From: Plantactinospora sp039889035
GTDB lineage: Bacteria; Actinomycetota; Actinomycetes; Mycobacteriales; Micromonosporaceae
Direction: 5' to 3'
Assembly: GCA_039889035.1 (NCBI GenBank)
Contig: JBDQQY010000038.1
Location: forward strand, 33,678 to 97,677
DNA length: 64,000 nucleotides
Every line of letters starts with the position of its first letter. Positions within the stretch are counted from its first letter, which is position 1. The notes under the pieces are model-generated. The model worked only from the letters and a program-made list of their open reading frames with translations, was not told where the DNA came from and did not search any database. Below, in pieces: positions 17,077 through 24,035 of the stretch. Both the position numbers and the translations under genes were made by a program.

Positions 17077-17313
17077 TCACAGCCACTCGTTGATGGCGGC
17101 GAGGTGGATGGTGGCTTCGTATCGGACGGCGAGTTTGTCGAACATGGTGGCCACCGCGCGGTGGCGTTTGAGGCGGTTGATGCCGCACTCGACGGCGTGC
17201 TGCTGCTTGTAGATGTCGGGGTCGAAGGCTGGTGGCCGGCCTGTACGGTGCCAATACCTGTCGGACCTGCTGCGAGCTGGGGCTTCGCGAGTTTGAGGCA
17301 CCGCCGTGGTCAT
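17077..17313 (-). pseudogene. C-terminal fragment of an IS5-type DDE transposase
   Basis: The minus frame ends DPDIYKQQHAVECGINRLKR, HRAVATMFDKLAVRYEAT and IHLAAINEWL, the characteristic end of IS5/IS4-group transposases of actinomycetes. It contains the last catalytic Glu region (AVECGINRLKRHRA). Only about 60 codons remain and no terminal inverted repeat is evident. Dead remnant. Confidence 0.75.
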
Positions 17314-17396
17314 GGCCTTCCAACTGATCTATCTGGTCACGATTCGCATGTTCGACGCCCGGCTGCGCGCGGCCCGGAGCGACGGCCGCGCCATCC
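17312..17396 (+). pseudogene. Possible N-terminal fragment of an integrase-core transposase
   Basis: The plus frame from the ATG at 17312 reads MAFQLIYLVTIRMF then LRAARSDGRAI. This resembles the start of integrase-core transposases (MALRLIYL...ARSD...). It soon loses coherence. Tentative. Confidence 0.3.
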
Positions 17397-17414
17397 GATG
17401 TGAGGACTCGGGGC

Positions 17415-17571
17415 GGACCTGGTGCCGCAGCACGAGCACCTCAACCGCGGTGGTGTGCCCACCGCCAGCCAACAGGATGACCAACCGCAGTACCTCACGA
17501 AGAACCAGGTAGCCGAACGACAGAATCACGACCGCCAGCATGCCGCCACTCATCGATCCCACAACGGACAA
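17415..17571 (-). pseudogene. N-terminal fragment of an integrase-core transposase
   Basis: The minus frame reads MLAVVILSFGYLVLREVLRL, VILLAGGGHTTAVEVLVLRH and QV, then goes out of register. The pattern hydrophobic segment plus VEVLVLRHQV is the standard N-terminus of a large family of actinomycete integrase-core transposases. It could be the lost front half of the remnant at 18549-18748, which now lies in the opposite orientation. Confidence 0.6.
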
Positions 17572-17736
17572 AGTCGCACGTCAGCGCCATGCGGTCGAAT
17601 TTCCGAACGTTCACCATCGACACAACCAAACCGTCATCGAACATACGATTACACTGCGGGGCTCGCCGAGTACCGGGCCCATTCAACAGAAACGTGACCC
17701 CATCGCCCGCCATCTCGTGGTTTACGCGAACCACCG

Positions 17737-17754
17737 ACTGATCAGTTAATCAGT
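17737..17754. promoter_or_regulatory. Perfect inverted repeat ACTGAT-N6-ATCAGT
   Basis: It sits in an unusually AT-rich leader about 110 bases before the secreted small protein gene. It could be an operator or an insertion-sequence end. No factor can be named. Confidence 0.35.
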
Positions 17755-17861
17755 CAGATGACCATCTTCGATCCCTTGTGTAGAACTATTCGATCTACTA
17801 ACATCTATGTAGCGTTTATGATCGGCGCCGCCTTGATATTGGGCGCCAGAGGGGAGACCTC

Positions 17862-18293
17862 ATGCGCAAAACGCTGTACAGAATTAGCCTAGGGGCGGGG
17901 ATTCTGGTCGCCACACTCGGTCTCGTCGGCGGCCCGGCATCCGCAACACCAGCGAACACCACGACCACCTCCACAATGGCATCTGCTGCGGCGAGTTGCT
18001 CCGTGGCAAGCGTGACCATGAACGTCAGCAACTACGGCGCCGCTACCAACTTCTACGTGTGGTGTACGGCGCCGCACCGGATCCTGTCAACCCTGGCGTT
18101 CTATAACAGCGCCGGCGATGTCATCTACCTTAGCTCCTCGCAAACCGGCATCATCCAACCGGGCTCATGGACACCAGCCTTCGCGAACGCCACCTTCCCC
18201 TGGCTGCCAGTCGTTGGCGCCTGCATCTGGATCGATCAGGACAACCCACCGACCGTACAGCTCTATTCAGCGTGTTTTCCGCGCAATCAGTAG
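17862..18293 (+). CDS. Small secreted protein, unknown function
   Basis: A 143-residue protein with an excellent ribosome binding site (gaggggag, 17849-17856) before the ATG. Signal peptide: MRKTLYRISLGAGILVATLG, cleavage after PASA. The mature ~110 residues contain four cysteines (ASCSVAS, VWCTAPH, GACIWID, SACFPRN) and a beta-rich pattern. No family recognised. The upstream 200 bases are AT-rich compared with the surroundings, and transposase remnants flank both sides, which suggests recent acquisition. Confidence 0.75.
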   Translation: MRKTLYRISLGAGILVATLGLVGGPASATPANTTTTSTMASAAASCSVASVTMNVSNYGAATNFYVWCTAPHRILSTLAFYNSAGDVIYLSSSQTGIIQPGSWTPAFANATFPWLPVVGACIWIDQDNPPTVQLYSACFPRNQ

Positions 18294-18316
18294 CCACGGC
18301 TGACTGACCACTCCGG

Positions 18317-18350
18317 ATGGGAGCGGAAGCCTCTGCCAATCCGCTCCCAT
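18317..18350 (+). terminator. Hairpin terminator
   Basis: Perfect 11-bp stem atgggagcgga / tccgctcccat with a 12-base loop, 24 bases after the stop of the small secreted protein. No T tract. Confidence 0.65.
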
Positions 18351-18548
18351 TGCACGCGTCAAAGGCGAGGCGTTTCTGTTCACGAACAGGACCCACGGCG
18401 GGCATTGAGCCTCTCCGGTAAGCCCCTCGTTACGCCCGGTAATCACGTCGTTCGGCCATTTTCGGAGCGGAGTAACACGAGGGCAGTGAACCGCCCCGGA
18501 TCTTGTGGAGACTGGAGACCACTCCGCCCAAAGAACGGTCAGAACAAC

Positions 18549-18748
18549 GAGGCGCCCCGGGCGAACGCGTTCACCCGGGGCGCTGGGTACGCACGGTACG
18601 GCGGGAATGCCTGGACCGGATTCTGATCTATGACAAGTGACACCTGCTCGCCGTGCTCGGCGAGTACCTCGCGCACTATAACGGGCATCGGCCGCATCAG
18701 GGCCGGGGACAAGGTCCACCTGACCGAGACACGGTCCCCGCGCCGTGA
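18549..18748 (+). pseudogene. C-terminal remnant of an integrase-core transposase with stop codon and frameshift
   Basis: The plus strand encodes APRANAF, then after a one-frame shift WVRTVRRECLDRILIYDK, an in-frame TGA at 18638-18640, and HLLAVLGEYLAHYNGHRPHQ, ending at 18748. This is the classic C-terminus of integrase-core (IS3/IS481-like) transposases. With a frameshift and a nonsense codon it is inactive. Confidence 0.75.
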
Positions 18749-19253
18749 CCGATCTGGGTGCCGTCCGAGTACGGAGCAGGAAGCTATTCGGGCGGCGGCG
18801 CCATCTGCCGCGGTGGTGGCATCACCGCCGCCGGGGCCAGGGATACTCAAAGCCCGACACAGCGCAAAGTGTGCCGAGGTCTACTACGGCCTCCTCACAC
18901 CAGGAACAAAGGTAGTGCAGTGGCCCTGTCACGGTGGTCAGCACCAACTGTGGCGAGTGAATGACCTACACAACGGCTATTACCAACTCGTGGCTGAGCA
19001 CAGCGCGCAATGCCTGGAAGTCAATAATGCTGGCCTCCCGAACAACGTCGGGGTCCTGCAGTGGTGGTGTCACGGCGGTACCCACCAACAGTGGAGCATG
19101 ACCATGATTAATGGCTTCTACCAGATCAGGGCCAGGCACAGCGGCAGATGCCTTCAGTTCGAGTACGGCTCCCACTTGGACAACGCCTTGCTCGTGCAGT
19201 TCGAGTACAACAGCTACAGTCACCAGCAGTGGAGCCTCCTACCACCTCCATAA
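18630..19253 (+). CDS. Ricin-type beta-trefoil (CBM13-like) lectin, 5' end uncertain
   Basis: The last ~130 residues form a full beta-trefoil with three repeats: ILKARHSAKCAEV...QHQLWRV, LVAEHSAQCLEV...HQQWSM and IRARHSGRCLQF...HQQWSLL. Each has the Q-x-W signature and a conserved Cys. Such domains bind galactose-containing sugars. The first ~75 codons of the open frame overlap the transposase remnant in another frame and have neither a signal peptide nor a good ribosome binding site. The gene is therefore probably a truncated lectin whose start was lost; the reliable part is about 18850-19253. Confidence 0.55.
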   Translation: MTSDTCSPCSASTSRTITGIGRIRAGDKVHLTETRSPRRDRSGCRPSTEQEAIRAAAPSAAVVASPPPGPGILKARHSAKCAEVYYGLLTPGTKVVQWPCHGGQHQLWRVNDLHNGYYQLVAEHSAQCLEVNNAGLPNNVGVLQWWCHGGTHQQWSMTMINGFYQIRARHSGRCLQFEYGSHLDNALLVQFEYNSYSHQQWSLLPPP

Positions 19254-19433
19254 TCGTCCGGGCTTTCGTGCCATCCGTCCTAATACTCCAACGTCATGCG
19301 GCTTCGGCGTTGGGCGTGACGTGGGCATGAAGCCGGCCTGTGCCGTTCGAAAACTCGTGTGTGGTGTCAAAACTCGGCCATGCCCTCCGAACTGGCGTTT
19401 TGCCTGCAAACTGATCAGCAGAAGCGATCACCC

Positions 19434-19475
19434 TGAACGTGCTCAAAAAGAGTGCCTGTAGACTGAACATGTTCA
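19434..19475. promoter_or_regulatory. Two 12-bp palindromes spaced three helical turns apart
   Basis: TGAACGTGCTCA (19434-19445) and the perfect palindrome TGAACATGTTCA (19464-19475) are 30 bp apart centre to centre, in an otherwise gene-free ~300-bp stretch. This spacing and similarity are what a dimeric repressor binding twice would give. Which gene it served is unclear. Confidence 0.4.
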
Positions 19476-19551
19476 ACTATTTGCTCGAAGGTGCGGTGTG
19501 CCCACAACGAATGCCCAGTTACAGCGGTTGAAAGTCTGGGGTCTGTTTCGG

Positions 19552-19960
19552 TCATAGGGGTTCCGGGTCCAGGGTGGGTCCGGTCTGGGTGAGGAAGCCG
19601 GGGATCAGGTCGGGTCGGTACTGGATGCGCTTGAGTCGGTTGCCGGATGATCGCGGTGAGGTGGTCCACGCCGGTGACGGCGAGGTTGTCGAGGCTGGAC
19701 TTCATCGTTGACCACAGGCCCTCGACGGGGTTGAGGTCAGGCGCGTACGCGGGTAGCTGGACCACGGTCAGCCACTGGTGGCGGGCGGCGATGAGTTGGC
19801 GCATCAGGGCGCTGGTGGGTGTTGGCCCCGTCCCAGATCAGGATGATCGGGGCGTGGAGTTGGCGGTGCGTGGCGGTGATCAGGGTGGCGTAGTCGTCCT
19901 CGGACAGGCTGCGGCGTTCGCCTTTGCGTCCGCGGTGGACGCCTAGCTCGCCCAGCCGAG
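19552..19960 (-). pseudogene. IS630-type transposase remnant with two frameshifts
   Basis: Read on the minus strand in three successive frames: GRKGERRSLSEDDYATLIT ... APIILIWDGANTH, then MRQLIAARHQWLTVVQLPAY and APDLNPVEGLWSTMKSSL, then NRLKRIQYRPDLIPGFLTQT and a stop. The second Asp (WDG) and the final Glu (DLNPVEGLW) of the DDE set are recognisable. The frames break near 19810 and 19645, and the N-terminal half is absent. Inactive. Confidence 0.75.
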
Positions 19961-19961
19961 G

Positions 19962-20216
19962 TCAGTCGGTGATCGCCAAGGCCAGCAATCCCTGGTCCAG
20001 ACCCACCAGCAGGGTGTCGTCGACGGTGCAGCAGACGAGCGCCGGATGGTAGACGGGGATCGTGCGGACCATCCGGCCGGTCATCGGATCCCAGATCCGC
20101 ACCGTACGGTCCCGGCTGGTCGATGCGAACAGGTCCCGACCGCCGACCTGCACCAGGCTCAGCCCGGTCACCGCCGCAGCCCGAAGCCGGGGCGAGCGGG
20201 CCCATACCGGTCCGGG
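19962..20216 (-). pseudogene. 3' fragment of a WD40-repeat protein gene
   Basis: The minus frame ends GRDLFASTSRDRTVRIWDPM, TGRMVRTIPVYHPAL and VGLDQGLLALAITD before the stop at 19962. The segment SRDRTVRIWDPMTG is a textbook WD40 blade. Nothing of the upstream gene remains; the sequence continues into the HerA-like gene on the opposite strand. It is a gene end cut by rearrangement next to the IS630 remnant. Confidence 0.65.
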
Positions 20217-21580
20217 CGGTGGGGCGGGCATCGATCCCGGCGACACCGCCCGCACCCGGGCTCGCGACCCGGCCGGCCGGGCCGGCGTCCGGACCGCTGG
20301 ACCCGACTCCGCAATCCCGGCCGGCCGCCGGGATCGACCCTCACCACGTGGTGCTGGGTACGACCACCGGGCGACCCGACCCGGTGCGGATCGGCCTCGA
20401 ATCGCTGCGCCGCCACATGGTCGTCTTCGCCGGATCCGGCTCCGGCAAGACAGTCCTGATCCGCCGGTTGATCGAGGAGTGCGCCCTGCGCGGCGTGTCC
20501 GCCATCGTCCTCGACCCGAACAACGACCTGGCCCGGCTCGGCGAGGCATGGCCGTCACCGCCGGCCGGGTGGGGACCGGGCGACGAGGACCGGGCTGCGG
20601 CGTATCTGTCGGGGACGGACGTCGTGGTCTGGACACCGGGATGGCAGGGCGGCCGGCCACTGACCTTCCAGCCGCTGCCCAGGTTCGCCGACGTGCTCGA
20701 CGACCCGGACGGGTTCGCCGCGGCGGTGAACGCCGCCGTCGCCACGCTCGCCCCGCACGCCCGGGTGGACGGCGGTACGGACAAGGCGCGGCTCGGCCGG
20801 GCCGTACTGCGCGAGGCGCTGATCAGCTACGCCCGGACCGGAGCCAACGACCTACGCGAGTTCGCCGAGGTACTCAACGACCTACCGGACGGGGTGAGCC
20901 AGCTCGACAGCGCGCAGAAACTTGCGGCGAGTATGGCGCAGCTGCTCAAGGCCGCGCAGATCAACGATCCGCTGTTCGGCGGCGCGGGCACGCCCGTCGA
21001 CCCCGGTGAACTGCTCACCCCGGGCCCTGGCCGGCGTGCCGGGGTATCGGTGATCAGTTTCGTCGGATTGCCCGACGACCAACAGCGGCAGAGTTTCGTC
21101 AACCAGCTCCAACTCGCGCTGTTCACCTGGATCAAGCGCCACCCGGTCGGCGACCGGCCACTCGGCGGGCTCTTCGTGATGGACGAGGCACAGACCCTGG
21201 CCCCGTCCGGGGCCCTCACCGCCTGCACGCAGAGCACCCTGGCGCTGACCTCGCAGGCCCGCAAGTACGGGCTCGGCCTGGTCTTCGCCACGCAGGCACC
21301 GAAGGCGCTGCACAACCAGATCCCCGGCAACGCGGCCACCCAGTTCGTCGGCCTGCTGACCGCGCCGGTCCAGATCGAAGCGGCCCGGGACGTGGCGAGG
21401 GCGAAGGGAACGGATGTCCCCGACGTCGGCAAGCTGCGGACCGGGCAGTTCTACACCGGGGTCGAAGGTGCCCGTTTCGTCAAGATGCAGGCCCCGATGT
21501 GCCTGAGCCATCATCCCCGGAGTCCGCTCACGACCGAGGAAGTCGTCCGCCGCGCCGCCACTTCGGCGCCCGGGTCGTGA
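20123..21580 (+). CDS. HerA/FtsK-like ATPase (DUF87 type), probably 5'-truncated
   Basis: A 485-codon frame. Reliable similarity starts near residue 70 (IDPHHVVLGTTTGRPDPVRI). Walker A is FAGSGSGKT (Lys109) and is followed by LDPNNDLARLG. Walker B is LGGLFVMDEAQTL, then TSQARKYGLGLVFATQAPK, the sensor/arginine region of HerA-type DNA or peptide pumps. The first ~70 residues are Pro/Arg-rich and partly antisense to the WD40 fragment, so they are unlikely to be genuine. Relatives I recall have a long N-terminal part, so this is probably the back half of a larger gene. The real start could be any GTG after 20210. Confidence 0.7.
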   Translation: MRTGPDRRPAPGSARSPPQPEAGASGPIPVRAVGRASIPATPPAPGLATRPAGPASGPLDPTPQSRPAAGIDPHHVVLGTTTGRPDPVRIGLESLRRHMVVFAGSGSGKTVLIRRLIEECALRGVSAIVLDPNNDLARLGEAWPSPPAGWGPGDEDRAAAYLSGTDVVVWTPGWQGGRPLTFQPLPRFADVLDDPDGFAAAVNAAVATLAPHARVDGGTDKARLGRAVLREALISYARTGANDLREFAEVLNDLPDGVSQLDSAQKLAASMAQLLKAAQINDPLFGGAGTPVDPGELLTPGPGRRAGVSVISFVGLPDDQQRQSFVNQLQLALFTWIKRHPVGDRPLGGLFVMDEAQTLAPSGALTACTQSTLALTSQARKYGLGLVFATQAPKALHNQIPGNAATQFVGLLTAPVQIEAARDVARAKGTDVPDVGKLRTGQFYTGVEGARFVKMQAPMCLSHHPRSPLTTEEVVRRAATSAPGS

Positions 21581-21601
21581 GCCGGCCGGTTCCGGCCGGC
21601 T
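21580..21601 (+). terminator. Hairpin directly after the ATPase stop
   Basis: agccggcc / ggccggct with a six-base loop; the stem begins on the last base of the stop codon. Confidence 0.55.
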
Positions 21602-21682
21602 CTGTAGGACTGCGGCGAGGTCGCTTCCCCGCACGTCTCGAGGTATGAACCGCCGTCGCCCCAGCTACCCGGGACAGCAGCG

Positions 21683-21952
21683 TCAGCCGGTGCGGCGGTT
21701 GCCCCATTGGCGCTGGCTCTGGACGGAGCCGCGACCGCCCGGATACTGACCCTTACCCGGCGACTGGGGCTGTGCCGACGACTTGCCCTTGCCCTTGGCA
21801 CGTCGTTCGGCTCGGTTGGCGAAGACGGGAACGTCCGCGGTGGCGTCGTCCGCGGCGGCGTCGTCCGCGGCGGCGGCGTCGGCGGGCGCGGGCTGCTCGT
21901 TCGAAGCCTCTTCGGGCTCGCCGTTCGGCGGCGGCGTCGTGGTGTCGGGCAT
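21683..21952 (-). CDS. Small disordered protein, conserved in related actinomycetes
   Basis: An 89-residue protein with a good ribosome binding site (gggaggc) before the ATG at 21952. Low-complexity acidic/alanine-rich N-terminal half (ADAAAADDAAADDATAD) and a basic C-terminal half (FANRAERRAKGKGKSS...RQWGNRRTG). No fold or function recognisable. The NRAERRAKGK and RQWxNRR motifs look conserved by memory of similar small proteins, which supports it as real. Confidence 0.65.
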   Translation of the reverse strand: MPDTTTPPPNGEPEEASNEQPAPADAAAADDAAADDATADVPVFANRAERRAKGKGKSSAQPQSPGKGQYPGGRGSVQSQRQWGNRRTG

Positions 21953-22248
21953 CGAAGCCTCCCGGGATGATCGGTGGAGCGGCGTGGACGACGCCCGCCA
22001 GAGCGTACCTGCGCCCCGGTGTGCGCTGGATCAGGTGTCCCGCAACGTGACGCGACAGCCCGGTGTTGGAGAGTCCAGCCTCGGGCAGTGCCTCGGCGTT
22101 TCGCCGACGGTGCGGTGATCAACTAACTGTTCATGTGGACATCGCCTGCTGATCACTGGATCGGGTCGGTGGGTTCGTGGAAGCCCGGCAAAGTGCCTGC
22201 CCGATCGCGCCTTCCGCGCGCCGCAGACCTTGACCTGGAGCGTTGTCC

Positions 22249-23166
22249 TTGCCCCCACGCGAGCGTCGGCCGCGCCGTACCCGAATCGCTGCCCTCGCGC
22301 CGCTGGCGATCGCCGCGATCCTGTTCGGCACGCCCGCTCCGGCGCAGGCGCACCCGTTCGGCGATCCGCAGACCGTCGCCATCACACCCGACCAGCAGCG
22401 TCCCGAGGTCGTCCACGTCCGTTGGAAGGTCGGCGGGCTCGACGACCTGACCCTGCTCGGGGTCTCGCTCGGCCTGCTGCCGCAGGACCGGGTGCTGCTC
22501 GACGGCGCGGTCTTCTACCAGGACTCGGACTCGACGGCACTCACCGCCTCCGACCGGTTCACCGACTACCTGCTCAGGCAGATCACCGTCACCAGCGCCG
22601 GCCAGTCGTGCACCGGATCCGTCCAGCCGCCGGGCGACCTGGCCCGGACCGGCGTCATCCTCGACTACACCTGCCCCGGCCCACTCGGCATGGTCGCCGT
22701 GGCGGTCCGGACGCTGACCGACCTGCATCCGGCGTACCGGACGCTGGCCAGCGGGCCCGACGGTGCCCGAGCGGTGTACGAGTCGGGCAGGGAGTCGCAC
22801 GACTGGATGCTCGGGGAGGCAGCGGCGCCGGTCGGCGTACCCGGCGGCACGCCGGCTGTTGGCGGTCCGGAGCGGCAACTCGGGCGCAGTGCGGCCGTCC
22901 AACTCGGCGCCGTGCTCGGCGGGGTGGTGCTGGTCGCGGTCGGCGGGCTGCTGCTGCTCCGCCGGTCGTCCCGACACCGCCGAACCGCCGCCAGGGCGCT
23001 GCCGAGCGGGCAACCCGAGCAACCCAGGCAACCCGAGCAACCCAGGCAACCCGAGCAACCCAGGCAACCCGAGCAACCCAGGCAACCCGAGCAACCCAGG
23101 CAACCCGAGCAATCCGAGCAACCCAGGCAACCCGAGCAACCCGAGCGGTCCGGGCAACCCGCATGA
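22249..23166 (+). CDS. Exported membrane-anchored companion of the NicO transporter with repetitive C-terminal tail
   Basis: About 305 residues. TTG 22249 is preferred (ggag at 22237-22240, eight bases before); another TTG lies at 22243. Signal peptide IAALAPLAIAAILFGTPAPAQA, cut before HPFGDP. An extracytoplasmic domain of ~190 residues with two Cys follows, then one transmembrane helix (AAVQLGAVLGGVVLVAVGGL), and a ~55-residue cytoplasmic tail of repeated QPEQPR units. The stop overlaps the next start (ATGA), so it is coupled to the metal transporter. A metal-delivery or sensing role outside the membrane is inference. Confidence 0.75.
   Translation: MPPRERRPRRTRIAALAPLAIAAILFGTPAPAQAHPFGDPQTVAITPDQQRPEVVHVRWKVGGLDDLTLLGVSLGLLPQDRVLLDGAVFYQDSDSTALTASDRFTDYLLRQITVTSAGQSCTGSVQPPGDLARTGVILDYTCPGPLGMVAVAVRTLTDLHPAYRTLASGPDGARAVYESGRESHDWMLGEAAAPVGVPGGTPAVGGPERQLGRSAAVQLGAVLGGVVLVAVGGLLLLRRSSRHRRTAARALPSGQPEQPRQPEQPRQPEQPRQPEQPRQPEQPRQPEQSEQPRQPEQPERSGQPA
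23011..23160 (+). repeat. Tandem 9/18-bp repeat within the coding sequence
   Basis: Alternating caacccgag and caacccagg units encode QPE/QPR repeats near the C-terminus of the transporter companion. Near-identical copies suggest recent slippage, and copy number probably varies between strains. Confidence 0.85.
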
Positions 23167-24023
23167 GCACGAGCGCGGTCATCCTCGCCGCCGACTTCTC
23201 CGACCGGCTACAGAGCCTGGTCTCCGCGCCGGGCGTGCCGCTGGTCGCGTTCGCGCTCGCCTTCCTCGCCGGAGCAGGACACGCGGTGACGCCGGGACAC
23301 GGCAAGAGTCTGGCCGCCGCGTATCTCGTCGGGTCGCGGGGCAAGATCCGGGACGCCGCCTGGCTGGGCGGTTCGGTGGCGGTCATGCACACGCTCTCGG
23401 TACTGGTGATCGCGGTGGCCTGGACGTTCCTGTCCCTCGCCGACGTGGTCCGGATGCCGGAACTGACCACCTGGCTGGAACTCGTTGCCGGCCTGCTGGT
23501 GGTCGCCACCGGTCTCTGGCTGGTACGCCGCCATCTGCACAACGCCGCCCACCCGCACCGCGCCCACTCGCACGGACTGCAGCAGGGCCACCGCGTGGGC
23601 GCACAGACGGGGCAGCTCGACAGTCTCCGCCACCACAGCCATTCCCACGGACACCGACACGTCCACGATCACGATCACGATCACGATCACGGCAAGCGAC
23701 CCGGCCTCGTGCTCCTCGGCATGTCGGGCGGGCTCACGCCGTCCCCGGCCGCGTTCCTCGTGCTGGTCACCGGGCTGTTCATCGGGCGGGCCGGCTTCGC
23801 CCTGCTGCTGGTGCTGACCTTCGGCATCGGGATGGCGGTGGTCCTGTTCGGCGTCGGGCTGCTCGCGATCGCCGGCAACTCCGTCGTGCTCCGGGGCGCG
23901 CGTTCACACGCCCTGCTGCGCCACGCCTCCCGGCTGGCCCCCGTCCTCGCCGCCGCCGGCATCACCATCTTCGGCGTCGGTCTCACCGCAGTCGCGGCGA
24001 TCCACCTCACCGCTGTCACATAA
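23163..24023 (+). CDS. NicO/RcnA-type nickel-cobalt transporter
   Basis: A 286-residue membrane protein. The first helices carry the metal motif GAGHAVTPGHGKSLAAAYLV. A cytoplasmic loop is extremely His-rich (HPHRAHSHG, then HHSHSHGHRHVHDHDHDHDH at about residues 160-178). The second half has GLTPSPAAFLVLV, GIGMAVVLFGVGLL and a final helix. The His loop and GHAxxPGHGK motif are characteristic of the NicO superfamily, usually Ni/Co efflux or uptake. Coupled to the upstream companion gene; 12 bases separate it from the phosphoesterase gene. Confidence 0.9.
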   Translation: MSTSAVILAADFSDRLQSLVSAPGVPLVAFALAFLAGAGHAVTPGHGKSLAAAYLVGSRGKIRDAAWLGGSVAVMHTLSVLVIAVAWTFLSLADVVRMPELTTWLELVAGLLVVATGLWLVRRHLHNAAHPHRAHSHGLQQGHRVGAQTGQLDSLRHHSHSHGHRHVHDHDHDHDHGKRPGLVLLGMSGGLTPSPAAFLVLVTGLFIGRAGFALLLVLTFGIGMAVVLFGVGLLAIAGNSVVLRGARSHALLRHASRLAPVLAAAGITIFGVGLTAVAAIHLTAVT

Positions 24024-24035
24024 GGAGAAACCCCC

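Noticed and set aside
22000..22248. Possible metal riboswitch ahead of the NicO operon
   Set aside because: No NiCo or cobalamin riboswitch core or conserved stem pattern could be recognised by eye.
23011..23160. Tandem repeats considered as a CRISPR array
   Set aside because: Units are contiguous 9/18-mers without spacers and lie in frame inside a coding sequence.
23640..23695. gatcac repeat run taken as an assembly artefact
   Set aside because: It encodes a His/Asp-rich metal-binding loop typical of NicO transporters.
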